Source: Planctomycetota bacterium (lineage in GTDB: Bacteria; Planctomycetota; Phycisphaerae; Phycisphaerales; SM1A02). Taken from it: a DNA stretch of 14,402 nt. This document shows positions 6,194-13,353 of this stretch, in pieces. Position 1 is the first letter of the stretch; each line of letters begins with the position of its first letter. The notes under the pieces are model-generated. The model worked only from the letters and a program-made list of their open reading frames with translations. It had not been told where the DNA came from and did not search any database. Made by a program: the position numbers and the translations under genes. The stretch is from contig JADFGE010000025.1 of the NCBI GenBank assembly GCA_022567855.1, positions 1 through 14,402 of the forward strand, given 5' to 3'.

Positions 6194-8332
6194 TCAGTCG
6201 CCATCGGGGCCGGAGATCGGAACTGAGTCGGGTAGGAACGACGCAAACCGCGGATCAAGCTCGGCGGCGCGGCGCAGATGACGCTGGGCCTCAGTGGGGA
6301 GACCGAGCTGCAGTAGAACACGTGCAAGGTTGAAGTGCGGCTCGGCGTACGTCGGCCGGATCTCGATCGCATGCTGGAAAGACTCACGCGCGGCGTCGTG
6401 CTCACCGCGCTTGGCCAGCAGAAACCCGAGGTTGTTGTGACTTTCCGGATCGCGCGGATCGAGACGGATCGCCTCGCGATACTGCTCGATCGCCTCCCCC
6501 TCGTGTCCCATGACCGCCAACATCACGCCAAGATTGTAATGGGCCGGCGCGGAGCTCGGATCAATATCGAGCGCGGTGCGCAGCTGCGCCGCCGCTTGTT
6601 CCAGATCACCTCCGGACGCGAAGACCTCCGACAGCGCGAGATGAATACCGGCAGCATCGGGTCGTTCGACAAGCGCAGCACGGTATTCGGTTACCGCAAG
6701 AGCGCGATCACCCGCGGTCAGGGCGATTCCAGCCAGAACCCGGTGCGCTTCCGCCCGCACGTGACTTAGTTTCACATGACCCTCGTCCGCACCTGTGGCC
6801 GAAGCGACGATCGAAAGCTCACGGCGCGCCTCTTCGATCCGTCCGCAGCGGGCCAGAACGCGCGCCAGTTGAAGACGCGATTCATAGTCACGCGCATCGC
6901 GCGCCAGGATGCGCCGATAGTACGGCTCGGCCGGCGTCGGCGGATTGGAAAACGAATACAACGACGCCAGCCGGTGGTCCAGCCGAGGTGACTTGAAGAG
7001 CCCCCACCGCTCGCACGATTTGAAGTGTCCCAAAGAGGCGGCCACCAACGTCATCGGCGGGTTCGTACCCTCGTGATCGAGATACCACGCGATGCGATCG
7101 AATCCGCGGCCACCTTGAAACTCGTGGTACCGAATAAAAGCGCTGTGAATGACAAACGCTCCAAGGACGGTCATCAACACCGCGAAGCCGATACCCGAGG
7201 CGGTGATTCGGTTTGAGCGTTTGAGTTGGAATTGGTTGAGGCGAACGTGCGGCCGCGTGGCGAGCCTCAACGTCAACACGGCCAGGTAGGCGAAGATACC
7301 ACCGAGCCCGAGCGTCATAAGGAACGGCACGAGGTCGTACAGCCCACGAAAGATCAGCAGCGTCGCCACCCAGACGACCGCCATCAGCACGTCCTCTGAC
7401 AGCGTGAAATCGTAGGGAAGGCGTCGGCGACCAACGCGACTGAACGAGCGCAGCAATGACGGCCGGGTGAACCCGTACGCGAGCACCTGATTCGGACAGG
7501 CGCTGACGCAGTCCAGGTCCTTCAGGCAGGCTGGATCAACGACCATGCCGTACTCGGCGATCTCCTCGTGGATGCGAACGTGTGATTGACATACGGCCGT
7601 GCAATGCCCGCACTGTTCGCACGATCCTTTGGCGATGATGCGACCCGGCGCGATGCGATCGGCCAGAGCGAAGACGACGCCATACGGACATCCGTATAAA
7701 CAGAACGATCGTGACCCGAGCACATAGATGATCGCGAAGCCGCAGATGAGGAACGTGACGACGGCGATCCCCGGTCCGGGCAGATTGCGCCAGAAATCAG
7801 TGGTGACGAACGACGCCCAGCCTTGGGCATCGGAGAGGATTCTGATTTGAGGCATCGGATCACCGCGAAGGATGCGGGCGATTTGCGGCCAGACGAACAT
7901 GTAAAAGAGCGCGCCGGGCGGGACGAGCAGCAGCATCCGGGAGCGCACCGGCTTGGGTCGGATGCCTATTTTGCCCAACAGCCAGGCACAAAGATCTTCC
8001 AACGCCAGAATATGGCAACCCCATGAGCAGAAGAAGCGCCCGAAGATTGCGGCCGAGAGAAACGCAGCGACCATGAAGAGAAACCCGGCGGTGACGATGC
8101 CGAGCTCCAGCGTGTACATGACCTCGTTCAGTTCCAACGGTGCGAGCGTCGTACCGGCAATCTTCCAGTGGGCGATATGCAGCGCGAAGAGGACATACAC
8201 GCCAGCCAGTGTCGCCGCCCGCCAGCGCCCGTAGCGTGAAGGCCGCTTGGACGGGATATCCTGCGGCTCGGTCGGCGCAGGCGGACTCGGCTTCGACGCG
8301 GACCGAGTTGACTCAATCACGCCCAGTTGCAT
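6194..8332 (-). CDS. NapH/NosR-like membrane polyferredoxin fused to TPR domain
   Basis: A 712-residue membrane electron-transfer protein. About seven membrane segments are seen near residues 39-59, 75-98, 131-153, 186-206, 314-334, 335-357 and 378-400. Two CxxxC motifs at the membrane edge, FCSWGCH (Cys102/106) and FCLYGCPYG (Cys211/215), are typical of the NapH/NosR/CcoG group. The soluble loop after the fourth segment has one full cluster set (Cys238, 241, 244, 248) and a second where the second position is Asp: Cys269, Asp272, Cys275, Cys279. Residues ~460-700 are TPR repeats (e.g. APAHYNLGVMLAVMGHEGEA, ESHNNLGFLLAKRGEHDAA). If the loop is inside as in NapH, the TPR tail is outside. It follows the cupredoxin gene by 18 bp, so the two are one operon. 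The natural partner and electron route are unknown. The start has only a weak ribosome site. Confidence 0.9.
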   Translation of the reverse strand: MQLGVIESTRSASKPSPPAPTEPQDIPSKRPSRYGRWRAATLAGVYVLFALHIAHWKIAGTTLAPLELNEVMYTLELGIVTAGFLFMVAAFLSAAIFGRFFCSWGCHILALEDLCAWLLGKIGIRPKPVRSRMLLLVPPGALFYMFVWPQIARILRGDPMPQIRILSDAQGWASFVTTDFWRNLPGPGIAVVTFLICGFAIIYVLGSRSFCLYGCPYGVVFALADRIAPGRIIAKGSCEQCGHCTAVCQSHVRIHEEIAEYGMVVDPACLKDLDCVSACPNQVLAYGFTRPSLLRSFSRVGRRRLPYDFTLSEDVLMAVVWVATLLIFRGLYDLVPFLMTLGLGGIFAYLAVLTLRLATRPHVRLNQFQLKRSNRITASGIGFAVLMTVLGAFVIHSAFIRYHEFQGGRGFDRIAWYLDHEGTNPPMTLVAASLGHFKSCERWGLFKSPRLDHRLASLYSFSNPPTPAEPYYRRILARDARDYESRLQLARVLARCGRIEEARRELSIVASATGADEGHVKLSHVRAEAHRVLAGIALTAGDRALAVTEYRAALVERPDAAGIHLALSEVFASGGDLEQAAAQLRTALDIDPSSAPAHYNLGVMLAVMGHEGEAIEQYREAIRLDPRDPESHNNLGFLLAKRGEHDAARESFQHAIEIRPTYAEPHFNLARVLLQLGLPTEAQRHLRRAAELDPRFASFLPDSVPISGPDGD

Positions 8333-8350
8333 GGCGTGTCGCAGCCCTCG

Positions 8351-8809
8351 CTATGTTGGCCGTCGTCGTCGACGAGGACCACACAGCAGTCCACCCGCAA
8401 CGAGCATCCCAACGCCGCCAGGCGCGGGGGTCACAGTCACGAATGAAATCATGCCGTATTTTTCGTGCGGATGGCAGTGATAGCCAAAGACCCCCGGCTC
8501 AAGAAAGGTGAACTCGAAGATCGTCCCCGGTTCGTAGGTGGGAGGACCGCTGAAGAACAACTCCCCCGGGTTTTCATCGTCGGGAAATCCGGAAACGACG
8601 TTATGGTAGCCCTCGACCCACAACCAGCGGACCGTGTCGCCGGGGTCGATGGTCAGCTCGATGTCCATGTTCTGCTGACCGTCGTACCAGTACCAGATGC
8701 CTTCGAGCGTGACCTCGAAGACCTCGGCCCGGGCCCCGGGCGAAGCGCAGAGCAGGATTGTGATCGACACGGCTGCGAGGAATTCAGTCGATTTGCAGCG
8801 CTGCGTCAT
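8351..8809 (-). CDS. Exported cupredoxin (plastocyanin/azurin-like) with PEP-CTERM-like tail
   Basis: A 152-residue small blue copper-type protein. Residues 1-28 form a signal peptide (hydrophobic AAVSITILLCA, cleavage likely after ARA). The type 1 copper ligands are visible: His69 in EGYHNVV, then Cys112, His115 and Met120 in YHCHPHEKYGM (C-x2-H-x4-M). The domain size (~100 residues) fits plastocyanin-like proteins that carry single electrons in the periplasm. The C-terminus (TPAPGGVGMLVAGGLLCG, then RRRRR) looks like a PEP-CTERM-type sorting tail: Pro motif, hydrophobic stretch, basic end. It is probably membrane-held or processed. GAGGTG lies 8 nt before the ATG. It is first in an operon with the polyferredoxin gene, which suggests that the two exchange electrons (inference). 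Confidence 0.9.
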   Translation of the reverse strand: MTQRCKSTEFLAAVSITILLCASPGARAEVFEVTLEGIWYWYDGQQNMDIELTIDPGDTVRWLWVEGYHNVVSGFPDDENPGELFFSGPPTYEPGTIFEFTFLEPGVFGYHCHPHEKYGMISFVTVTPAPGGVGMLVAGGLLCGPRRRRRPT

Positions 8810-8887
8810 CTGATTCTCACCTCATGTGAACCGCCGGTAGGCCCCGCGGCGGGCCCCGGCTCGGGCCATAGACACTATTTCAAGATA

Positions 8888-8915
8888 AATATATCACCTT
8901 TTGAGCCGAGGGCAA
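8888..8915 (-). promoter_or_regulatory. Possible sigma70-type promoter of the cupredoxin operon
   Basis: On the minus strand: TTGCCC (8915-8910), 16-nt spacer, TATATT (8893-8888), about 80 bp before the cupredoxin ATG. It sits in the only AT-rich island of the intergenic region. The match is by eye only. Confidence 0.35.
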
Positions 8916-9080
8916 CCATATTCTCCAGACCAGCCCGTGACACGCCGCGGTGGAACCGGCACAGACGCGCCCATCTCCCAACACCGCCAACGGCTCTACG
9001 GGCGGCCGCGGGCTGGGACCGGCGACGAGCCGAGACGGCACGCAAGCGTTACCGGTCCTACTGCGGCTATCCTTATGTGT

Positions 9081-9097
9081 GCAGCGGGTGCCGCTGC
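9081..9097 (+). other. Hairpin in the upstream region of pcm
   Basis: GCAGCGG, loop GTG, CCGCTGC: a perfect 7-bp stem about 60 nt before the pcm ATG. No T-run follows, so it is not a standard terminator; it may be a leader structure. Confidence 0.3.
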
Positions 9098-9143
9098 CGC
9101 CTAGGCCGATGGGCGGTGACCCGACGGATCGCACATGCATGAA

Positions 9144-9150
9144 AAGGAGG
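9144..9150 (+). promoter_or_regulatory. Shine-Dalgarno of pcm
   Basis: AAGGAGG, 6 nt before the ATG at 9157. It decides between 9157 and the upstream in-frame starts at 8950 and 9139, and puts the signal peptide at the N-terminus. Confidence 0.85.
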
Positions 9151-9156
9151 CGCCTC

Positions 9157-9987
9157 ATGCGATATTCGTTTTCCGTCGCAGGTGTGATGTTGCTGATCGC
9201 ACCGGCTTTGACAGCTGTGATCACTGCCCAGAGCAAGCCGCAATCCGACGCGGCCCAGGAGGCCGAGGCGAACCAGACGCCGGAGAAGGAACAAGCGTCG
9301 TCGTTTGAACCTCCTTCGCCGCCGGCGTCGGCGCAACGAACCGAAGAGCGGCGCCGCATGGTCGAGACTCAGATTGCTTCTTCGCGCGACGGCCGGGTGC
9401 GCATCCGGGACGAGGGCGTGCTCGCGGCAATGCGCACGGCGCCGCGCCATATCTTCGTACCTGAAAAGATTCGATCACGCGCGTACGACGACACACCACT
9501 GCCGATCGGATACGGGCAGACAATCTCACAGCCGTACATCGTCGCCTTGATGACGGAGCTGTTAGAGCTGACACCGGAATCGAGAGTTCTCGAGATCGGC
9601 ACCGGCTCCGCGTATCAAGCGGCAGTGCTTGCGCAGTGCACGCCCTACGTCTACACGATCGAGATCATCGAGTCGCTTGCCGAGCGGGCGGAGACTGTGC
9701 TGCGCAGCCAGGGCTACGACACGGTCGCCACGCGGCAGGCCGACGGCTACTACGGCTGGCCGGAAGCCGCCCCCTTCGACGGGATTATCGTGACCTGTGC
9801 GTCCGGCCACCTGCCTCCTCCTTTGTGGGAGCAGTTGAAGCCGGGAGGGCGCATCGTCATTCCCATCGGCGGACCGTATGAGCTGCAGCGACTCATCGTG
9901 ATGACGAAAAACCAAGACGGGACTCGCCGGTCTCGCACCGTCATCAGCGTTCGCTTCGTTCCCATGACGCGCAGGGAGTCATCGTGA
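9157..9987 (+). CDS. pcm: Protein-L-isoaspartate O-methyltransferase, exported form
   Basis: A 276-residue enzyme that methylates L-isoaspartyl residues with S-adenosylmethionine, starting their repair. Family blocks are complete: GYGQTISQPYIVALMTELL (residues 118-136, including the conserved Ser of QTIS), SAM motif VLEIGTGSAYQAAVLA (144-159), an acidic second strand (YTIEII), and FDGIIVTCASGHLP...LKPGGRIVIPIG (207-238). It differs from cytoplasmic Pcm (~210 residues) by an N-terminal extension: MRYSFSVAGVMLLIAPALTA is a signal peptide or anchor, followed by ~40 residues rich in Gln, Glu, Ala and Pro that look like a linker. The start at 9157 has a near-ideal AAGGAGG. The stop at 9985-9987 overlaps the GTG start of the next gene (GTGA), so the two are translationally coupled. 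An extracytoplasmic Pcm would need a supply of SAM outside the cytoplasm, which is puzzling; alternatively it is anchored and faces inward. Confidence 0.92.
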   Translation: MRYSFSVAGVMLLIAPALTAVITAQSKPQSDAAQEAEANQTPEKEQASSFEPPSPPASAQRTEERRRMVETQIASSRDGRVRIRDEGVLAAMRTAPRHIFVPEKIRSRAYDDTPLPIGYGQTISQPYIVALMTELLELTPESRVLEIGTGSAYQAAVLAQCTPYVYTIEIIESLAERAETVLRSQGYDTVATRQADGYYGWPEAAPFDGIIVTCASGHLPPPLWEQLKPGGRIVIPIGGPYELQRLIVMTKNQDGTRRSRTVISVRFVPMTRRESS

Positions 9988-12425
9988 CGCCAGCGGCGCC
10001 GCGGGACGGATCCTTTCGCTTGGCGTGGCTGGTCTTCTGGGTATCGGCAGCCGTTCTCGGGTTCGAGATCGTGCTCATGCGGCTGCTGCTCGTGTGTAGT
10101 TGGAATCACTTCGCATTCGTGGTGATCAGCGTCGTGCTTCTCGGCTTCGGGGCCAGCGGAACCGCCCTCACGGTGGCCCGGGCGTGGGTCCTGCCTCGGA
10201 GCGATTGGCTTGTGTTTGCGCTGTCACTGCTTACGGCCGGCGCAATACCGATTTGTGCCGTGCTGGCACAACACGTTCCAATCGAGGCGCGCTTCGTGCC
10301 GGCCCTACTGGCAGAACACGCGGCGAAGTGGGTGCTGTATTGGGCGATACTCACGATCCCGTTCTTCTTTGGAGCGGCGGCGATCGGTTTGGCGCTGATG
10401 TCAGCGAAAGGTCGCATCGCCGGAATCTACGCCTCGAACCTCCTCGGAAGCGGCGCCGGGGCGCTGCTCGCACCGGTGCTGATGACGGTCGCACCGCCAC
10501 AATGGTTGCCGCTGCTCCTTGCCGGCCCGGCCGTGGTCGGAGGATTGTCCCTGGCGCCTCGACGACCGAGCGTTCGATACACAGCTTGGACGGTCCTGTT
10601 TGTCGCCGTCACCGCGTTTCTCGTTCTCGATCCGCCGCATCTGCGGTTGGATTCATCAAAATACGCGGCGCAGATTCAACAGTGGGCGCCGCCGTTTACG
10701 CCTCAGCGTATTGCACACGCGTACGGTCCACGGGCGACGGTCGAGGCGTACCGAAGCGAGGCCATACACGACCTGCCGTTCCTTGGCCTCGGCGAGTCAC
10801 CTCCACCGATCACTGCGATTGTCATTGACGGCCACCGAGCCGGCTCCGTCTTGAACGTTGCCAGCGCTGCCGAAGCGAGCGTGGTCGACCAAACACTGAT
10901 GGCCGCGCCCTACGCCTTCGCCCCGGACCAGCCGCGCGTCGCCCTGCTGGGGGAAATCGGTGGATCGAACGCCTGGCTTGCCGTGCGCCGCGGCGCCGCC
11001 AGCATCGACGTCGTACAACCGTACCCGGCCGTGTTCGAACTTCTGCGTGGACCGCTGCGCGAAGACGGCGGGGCGGTGCTTGCGCATCCGCTCGTCCATC
11101 CCATCTGCGCCGAGCCCAGACACTTCATCGAACACACACCGAATCAATACGATCTCATCCATTTGGTCGCCTTGGAATCATCGGCGGCGGGATCGGGCGG
11201 CGTGGCCGGGCTCGGCCAGGATTTTCTCATGACCGAGCAAGGCATCACCGCCTGCCTGAAAACGCTGCGCGGCGATGGGCTGCTCTTCGCGTGTCGCGGC
11301 ATTCAGACCCCGCCCCGCGACAACCTGAAGGTTCTGGCGACATTCATTCGCGCTCTGGCCGGAATCGGCGTCACTGAACCGGACCGACACATTGTCATCG
11401 TGCGCGACTTTCTCGCCGTGTGTACCATCGTCAAAGTATCGCCGTGGACGTCTAACGAGATCGACCGCCTGCGGGAGCTTTGCCGCCGGCGCCAGCTCAC
11501 GCCGGTCTGGTTTCAAGGCATTCGAGACGATGAGCTCAATCAACCCGACGCGCTCGAGTCGCCTCCGGACGGCGTCGGCGACTGGTATCACTATGCGGCG
11601 CGGAATCTCTTCTCGTCGAACGCAGACCAGTTCATCGACGACTGGAACTTCGACATTCGACCAGCCACGGACGATCGACCCTTCTTCTACGATTACTTCA
11701 AGCTTCGATCATTGCGGGCACTCAAGGATGCGTACGGCGAGCTATGGTTGACACGAACGGAGCTGGCATTTCTCTTCATCATGGCCGCGGCAACCATTGT
11801 TTCCGTGGTCGGCGCAGCGCTGATTCTGGCCCCCCTTGCCGTTCTGCGCGGCTCGAGGTTGGGATCCCGTCGCTTCGCTACCTTGTCGTACTTCGCCGCC
11901 ATCGGACTGGCCTACTTGCTGCTCGAAATGACGTTGCTGTCGGCGTTGACGCGCGCGATCGGCGACCCGGTCTTGAGCGCGGCGGTGACGATCGCAGGCT
12001 TTCTCATCTTTTCCGGGGCGGGGAGCCTGACGGCCCAGCGGCTCACGCCCGCAAGCAGGCGGACCGTCGCTCGCTTGTTCGTCTTACTTCTCATCATCTG
12101 CTGCGTGACGCTTCTTGCACTCGATCCGTTGACGTCACTTATTGGCGGTTTTCCGGAACCGCTCCGCTTGCTTCTGGCGCCACTGGCGATCGCTCCGCTG
12201 GGTTACCTGATGGGTTTTCCAATGCCGTTTGCCTTGGCCCAGCTCGAACGGGCGGCGCCGTCCGTGATCCCGTGGGCTTGGGGCATCAACGGCTTTGCCT
12301 CGGTCGTCGCGACACCTTTGGCGATGATGGTTGGGATGACGTGGGGATTCACCTGGGCCGGGATCGCAGCGATCGGACTCTACGGCGCTGCCGCCTTGGT
12401 CTTCACCAAGCTTTCCCGCCGGTGA
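9984..12425 (+). CDS. Polytopic membrane protein with spermidine synthase-like central domain
   Basis: An 813-residue protein starting at GTG (AGGGAG 5 nt upstream), overlapping the pcm stop by 4 nt. Residues ~12-215 are hydrophobic, with about six membrane segments (VSAAVLGFEIVLMRLLL; AFVVISVVLLGFGASG; NLLGSGAGALLAP). Residues ~240-575 resemble the SpeE-like domain of large membrane 'spermidine synthase-like' proteins: a Gly-rich loop VALLGEIGGSNAWLAVRRGA (319-338), then DFLMTEQGITACLKTLRGDG (413-432) and the family signature RPATDDRPFFYDYF (559-572). Residues ~593-810 hold a second group of ~six segments. Residues expected of a working aminopropyltransferase are missing: the acidic residue after beta strand 2 is Gln345 (DVVQPYP), and the catalytic YDxxxxD region reads YDLIHLVALESS. 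It is probably not a spermidine synthase. Function unknown; coupling to pcm suggests a link with methylation or SAM (inference). Confidence 0.85.
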   Translation: MTPAAPRDGSFRLAWLVFWVSAAVLGFEIVLMRLLLVCSWNHFAFVVISVVLLGFGASGTALTVARAWVLPRSDWLVFALSLLTAGAIPICAVLAQHVPIEARFVPALLAEHAAKWVLYWAILTIPFFFGAAAIGLALMSAKGRIAGIYASNLLGSGAGALLAPVLMTVAPPQWLPLLLAGPAVVGGLSLAPRRPSVRYTAWTVLFVAVTAFLVLDPPHLRLDSSKYAAQIQQWAPPFTPQRIAHAYGPRATVEAYRSEAIHDLPFLGLGESPPPITAIVIDGHRAGSVLNVASAAEASVVDQTLMAAPYAFAPDQPRVALLGEIGGSNAWLAVRRGAASIDVVQPYPAVFELLRGPLREDGGAVLAHPLVHPICAEPRHFIEHTPNQYDLIHLVALESSAAGSGGVAGLGQDFLMTEQGITACLKTLRGDGLLFACRGIQTPPRDNLKVLATFIRALAGIGVTEPDRHIVIVRDFLAVCTIVKVSPWTSNEIDRLRELCRRRQLTPVWFQGIRDDELNQPDALESPPDGVGDWYHYAARNLFSSNADQFIDDWNFDIRPATDDRPFFYDYFKLRSLRALKDAYGELWLTRTELAFLFIMAAATIVSVVGAALILAPLAVLRGSRLGSRRFATLSYFAAIGLAYLLLEMTLLSALTRAIGDPVLSAAVTIAGFLIFSGAGSLTAQRLTPASRRTVARLFVLLLIICCVTLLALDPLTSLIGGFPEPLRLLLAPLAIAPLGYLMGFPMPFALAQLERAAPSVIPWAWGINGFASVVATPLAMMVGMTWGFTWAGIAAIGLYGAAALVFTKLSRR

Positions 12426-12487
12426 CGCAAACAAAGCGGGAGCCTGCAAACGCCGGCGCCGTCGTTGCTCGCACCGACGCGTGACCG

Positions 12488-13249
12488 CTACAGCACCAGC
12501 ACCTCTCCCTCGCGAAGCGGGCGCAACTCCGTCTGGGACGCATCGAAATCATCAGGCAAATGGACGAGCCTGATCTTGGCCCGCAACGCCTGGGGCAATG
12601 CGTTGAGTTGCTCGATCGGCGTGTGAGCCGGAGCCGGGCCGCATTCATGCACAATGACATCAGCTTGGCTCAGCCATTCGATGTGTTCCTGTTCGAACGG
12701 CGTGTCGCCCGACCAGCCGAGCGTCGTTTGCCCGTCACTGATCAACAAGCCGATGGTCGGGATCGGATGGCCCGTGAAGCGACACTGTACGGTGAGCCCC
12801 ATCACCTCTGCCTTGGCGCCCGGTTCAAGAATGTGCAGGTCGAAATAATCTTGCAGGGTTGCGACGGGCTTGGCCGTGCCGGCGCGATCCATGGCCGGGG
12901 CCAACCGCTCCCACATTCGCTCGGCGGACGCACGGCTTGTGTGAATCCTCGGTTGAGCGCAGGATCCATCGCATTGTCGAACGTGTGCCTGCCAGAAGCC
13001 GAAAGCTTCGAGTCCCCCGCAATGGTCACCGTGCAGATGCGTAATGATGATGTCCTGGATATCGTCGAGTTGGACGTCCCACCCAGCCCGTCCGGTTGAT
13101 TCACGAAGCGCGCGGTGAATCAAGGCCGGGCAATCCAAAAGCACATAGCCTTGCGGGGCTTGGATCAGCGCGCTGGTGTTGAAGTGCGAGCGCGTGAAGG
13201 CGTCGCCGATTCCAAGGATCAAGACTCGCATCCTCGATTCGTTCGTCAC
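12488..13249 (-). CDS. MBL-fold metallo-hydrolase (RNase Z-like subgroup)
   Basis: A 253-residue metallo-beta-lactamase-fold protein. The zinc motif THLHGDHCGG gives His71, His73, Asp75 and His76; further ligands are likely His161 (TGHPIPT), Asp182 (WSGDTPF) and His230 (LVHLPDD). HECG (201-204) lies where the fold places its last core strand. The N-terminus RVLILGIGDAF and the GWSGDTPF block are like RNase Z/arylsulfatase-type members, but the long RNase Z exosite is not seen, so the substrate is uncertain. The start is GTG at 13249: GAGG lies 7 nt upstream, and this GTG overlaps the stop of the 35-residue ORF (GTGA). ATG at 13231 (residue 7) has no room for a ribosome site. No signal peptide. 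It ends 62 bp from the convergent SpeE-like gene. It is the last gene of a coupled TPR-small ORF-MBL set. Confidence 0.88.
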   Translation of the reverse strand: MTNESRMRVLILGIGDAFTRSHFNTSALIQAPQGYVLLDCPALIHRALRESTGRAGWDVQLDDIQDIIITHLHGDHCGGLEAFGFWQAHVRQCDGSCAQPRIHTSRASAERMWERLAPAMDRAGTAKPVATLQDYFDLHILEPGAKAEVMGLTVQCRFTGHPIPTIGLLISDGQTTLGWSGDTPFEQEHIEWLSQADVIVHECGPAPAHTPIEQLNALPQALRAKIRLVHLPDDFDASQTELRPLREGEVLVL

Positions 13250-13353
13250 GGATCAGCCTCGGTGGCGTTAACGTGATTCGGGAGTTTGGCTTGCCACTCG
13301 GCAGCCTTCGTCGGCTTGTCCCAAACGTCGTCAAGGTTGATGAGCGGGTTCAT
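13246..13353 (-). CDS. 35-residue ORF coupled to both neighbours, TPR-tail-like
   Basis: A small ORF begins at ATG 13353-13351, which overlaps the TPR gene's stop (ATGA), and ends at TGA 13248-13246, which overlaps the MBL gene's GTG start (GTGA). Two 4-nt overlaps argue that it is translated by re-initiation. The peptide begins MNPLINLDDVWDKPTKAAEW and continues QAKLPNHVNATEADP. The middle (DVWDKPTKAAEWQAKLP) resembles, from memory, the last TPR helices of planctomycete kinase-TPR proteins (YEAWGKPEKAAEWRAKL). It may therefore be an orphan tail of such a protein rather than an independent gene. It has no membrane segment or signal, and no clear own ribosome site. Confidence 0.55.
   Translation of the reverse strand: MNPLINLDDVWDKPTKAAEWQAKLPNHVNATEADP

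Larger units (their letters stand above)
8810..9156. other. Divergent intergenic region between cupredoxin and pcm genes
   Basis: 347 bp between genes read outward in both directions. It should hold both promoters. An AT-rich island lies at 8880-8905 in otherwise GC-rich DNA. The only hairpin worth noting on the pcm side is 9081-9097. ORFs crossing this region have no ribosome site or recognisable domain. Confidence 0.6.

Noticed and set aside
8950..9156. Upstream extension of pcm to ATG 8950 (or 9139)
   Set aside because: The added residues have no family match, and the strong AAGGAGG at 9144-9150 serves ATG 9157, which begins a signal peptide.
12426..12487. Terminator between the convergent SpeE-like and MBL genes
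   Set aside because: Only a weak 5-bp stem (CGTCG...CGACG) without a T-run is seen.
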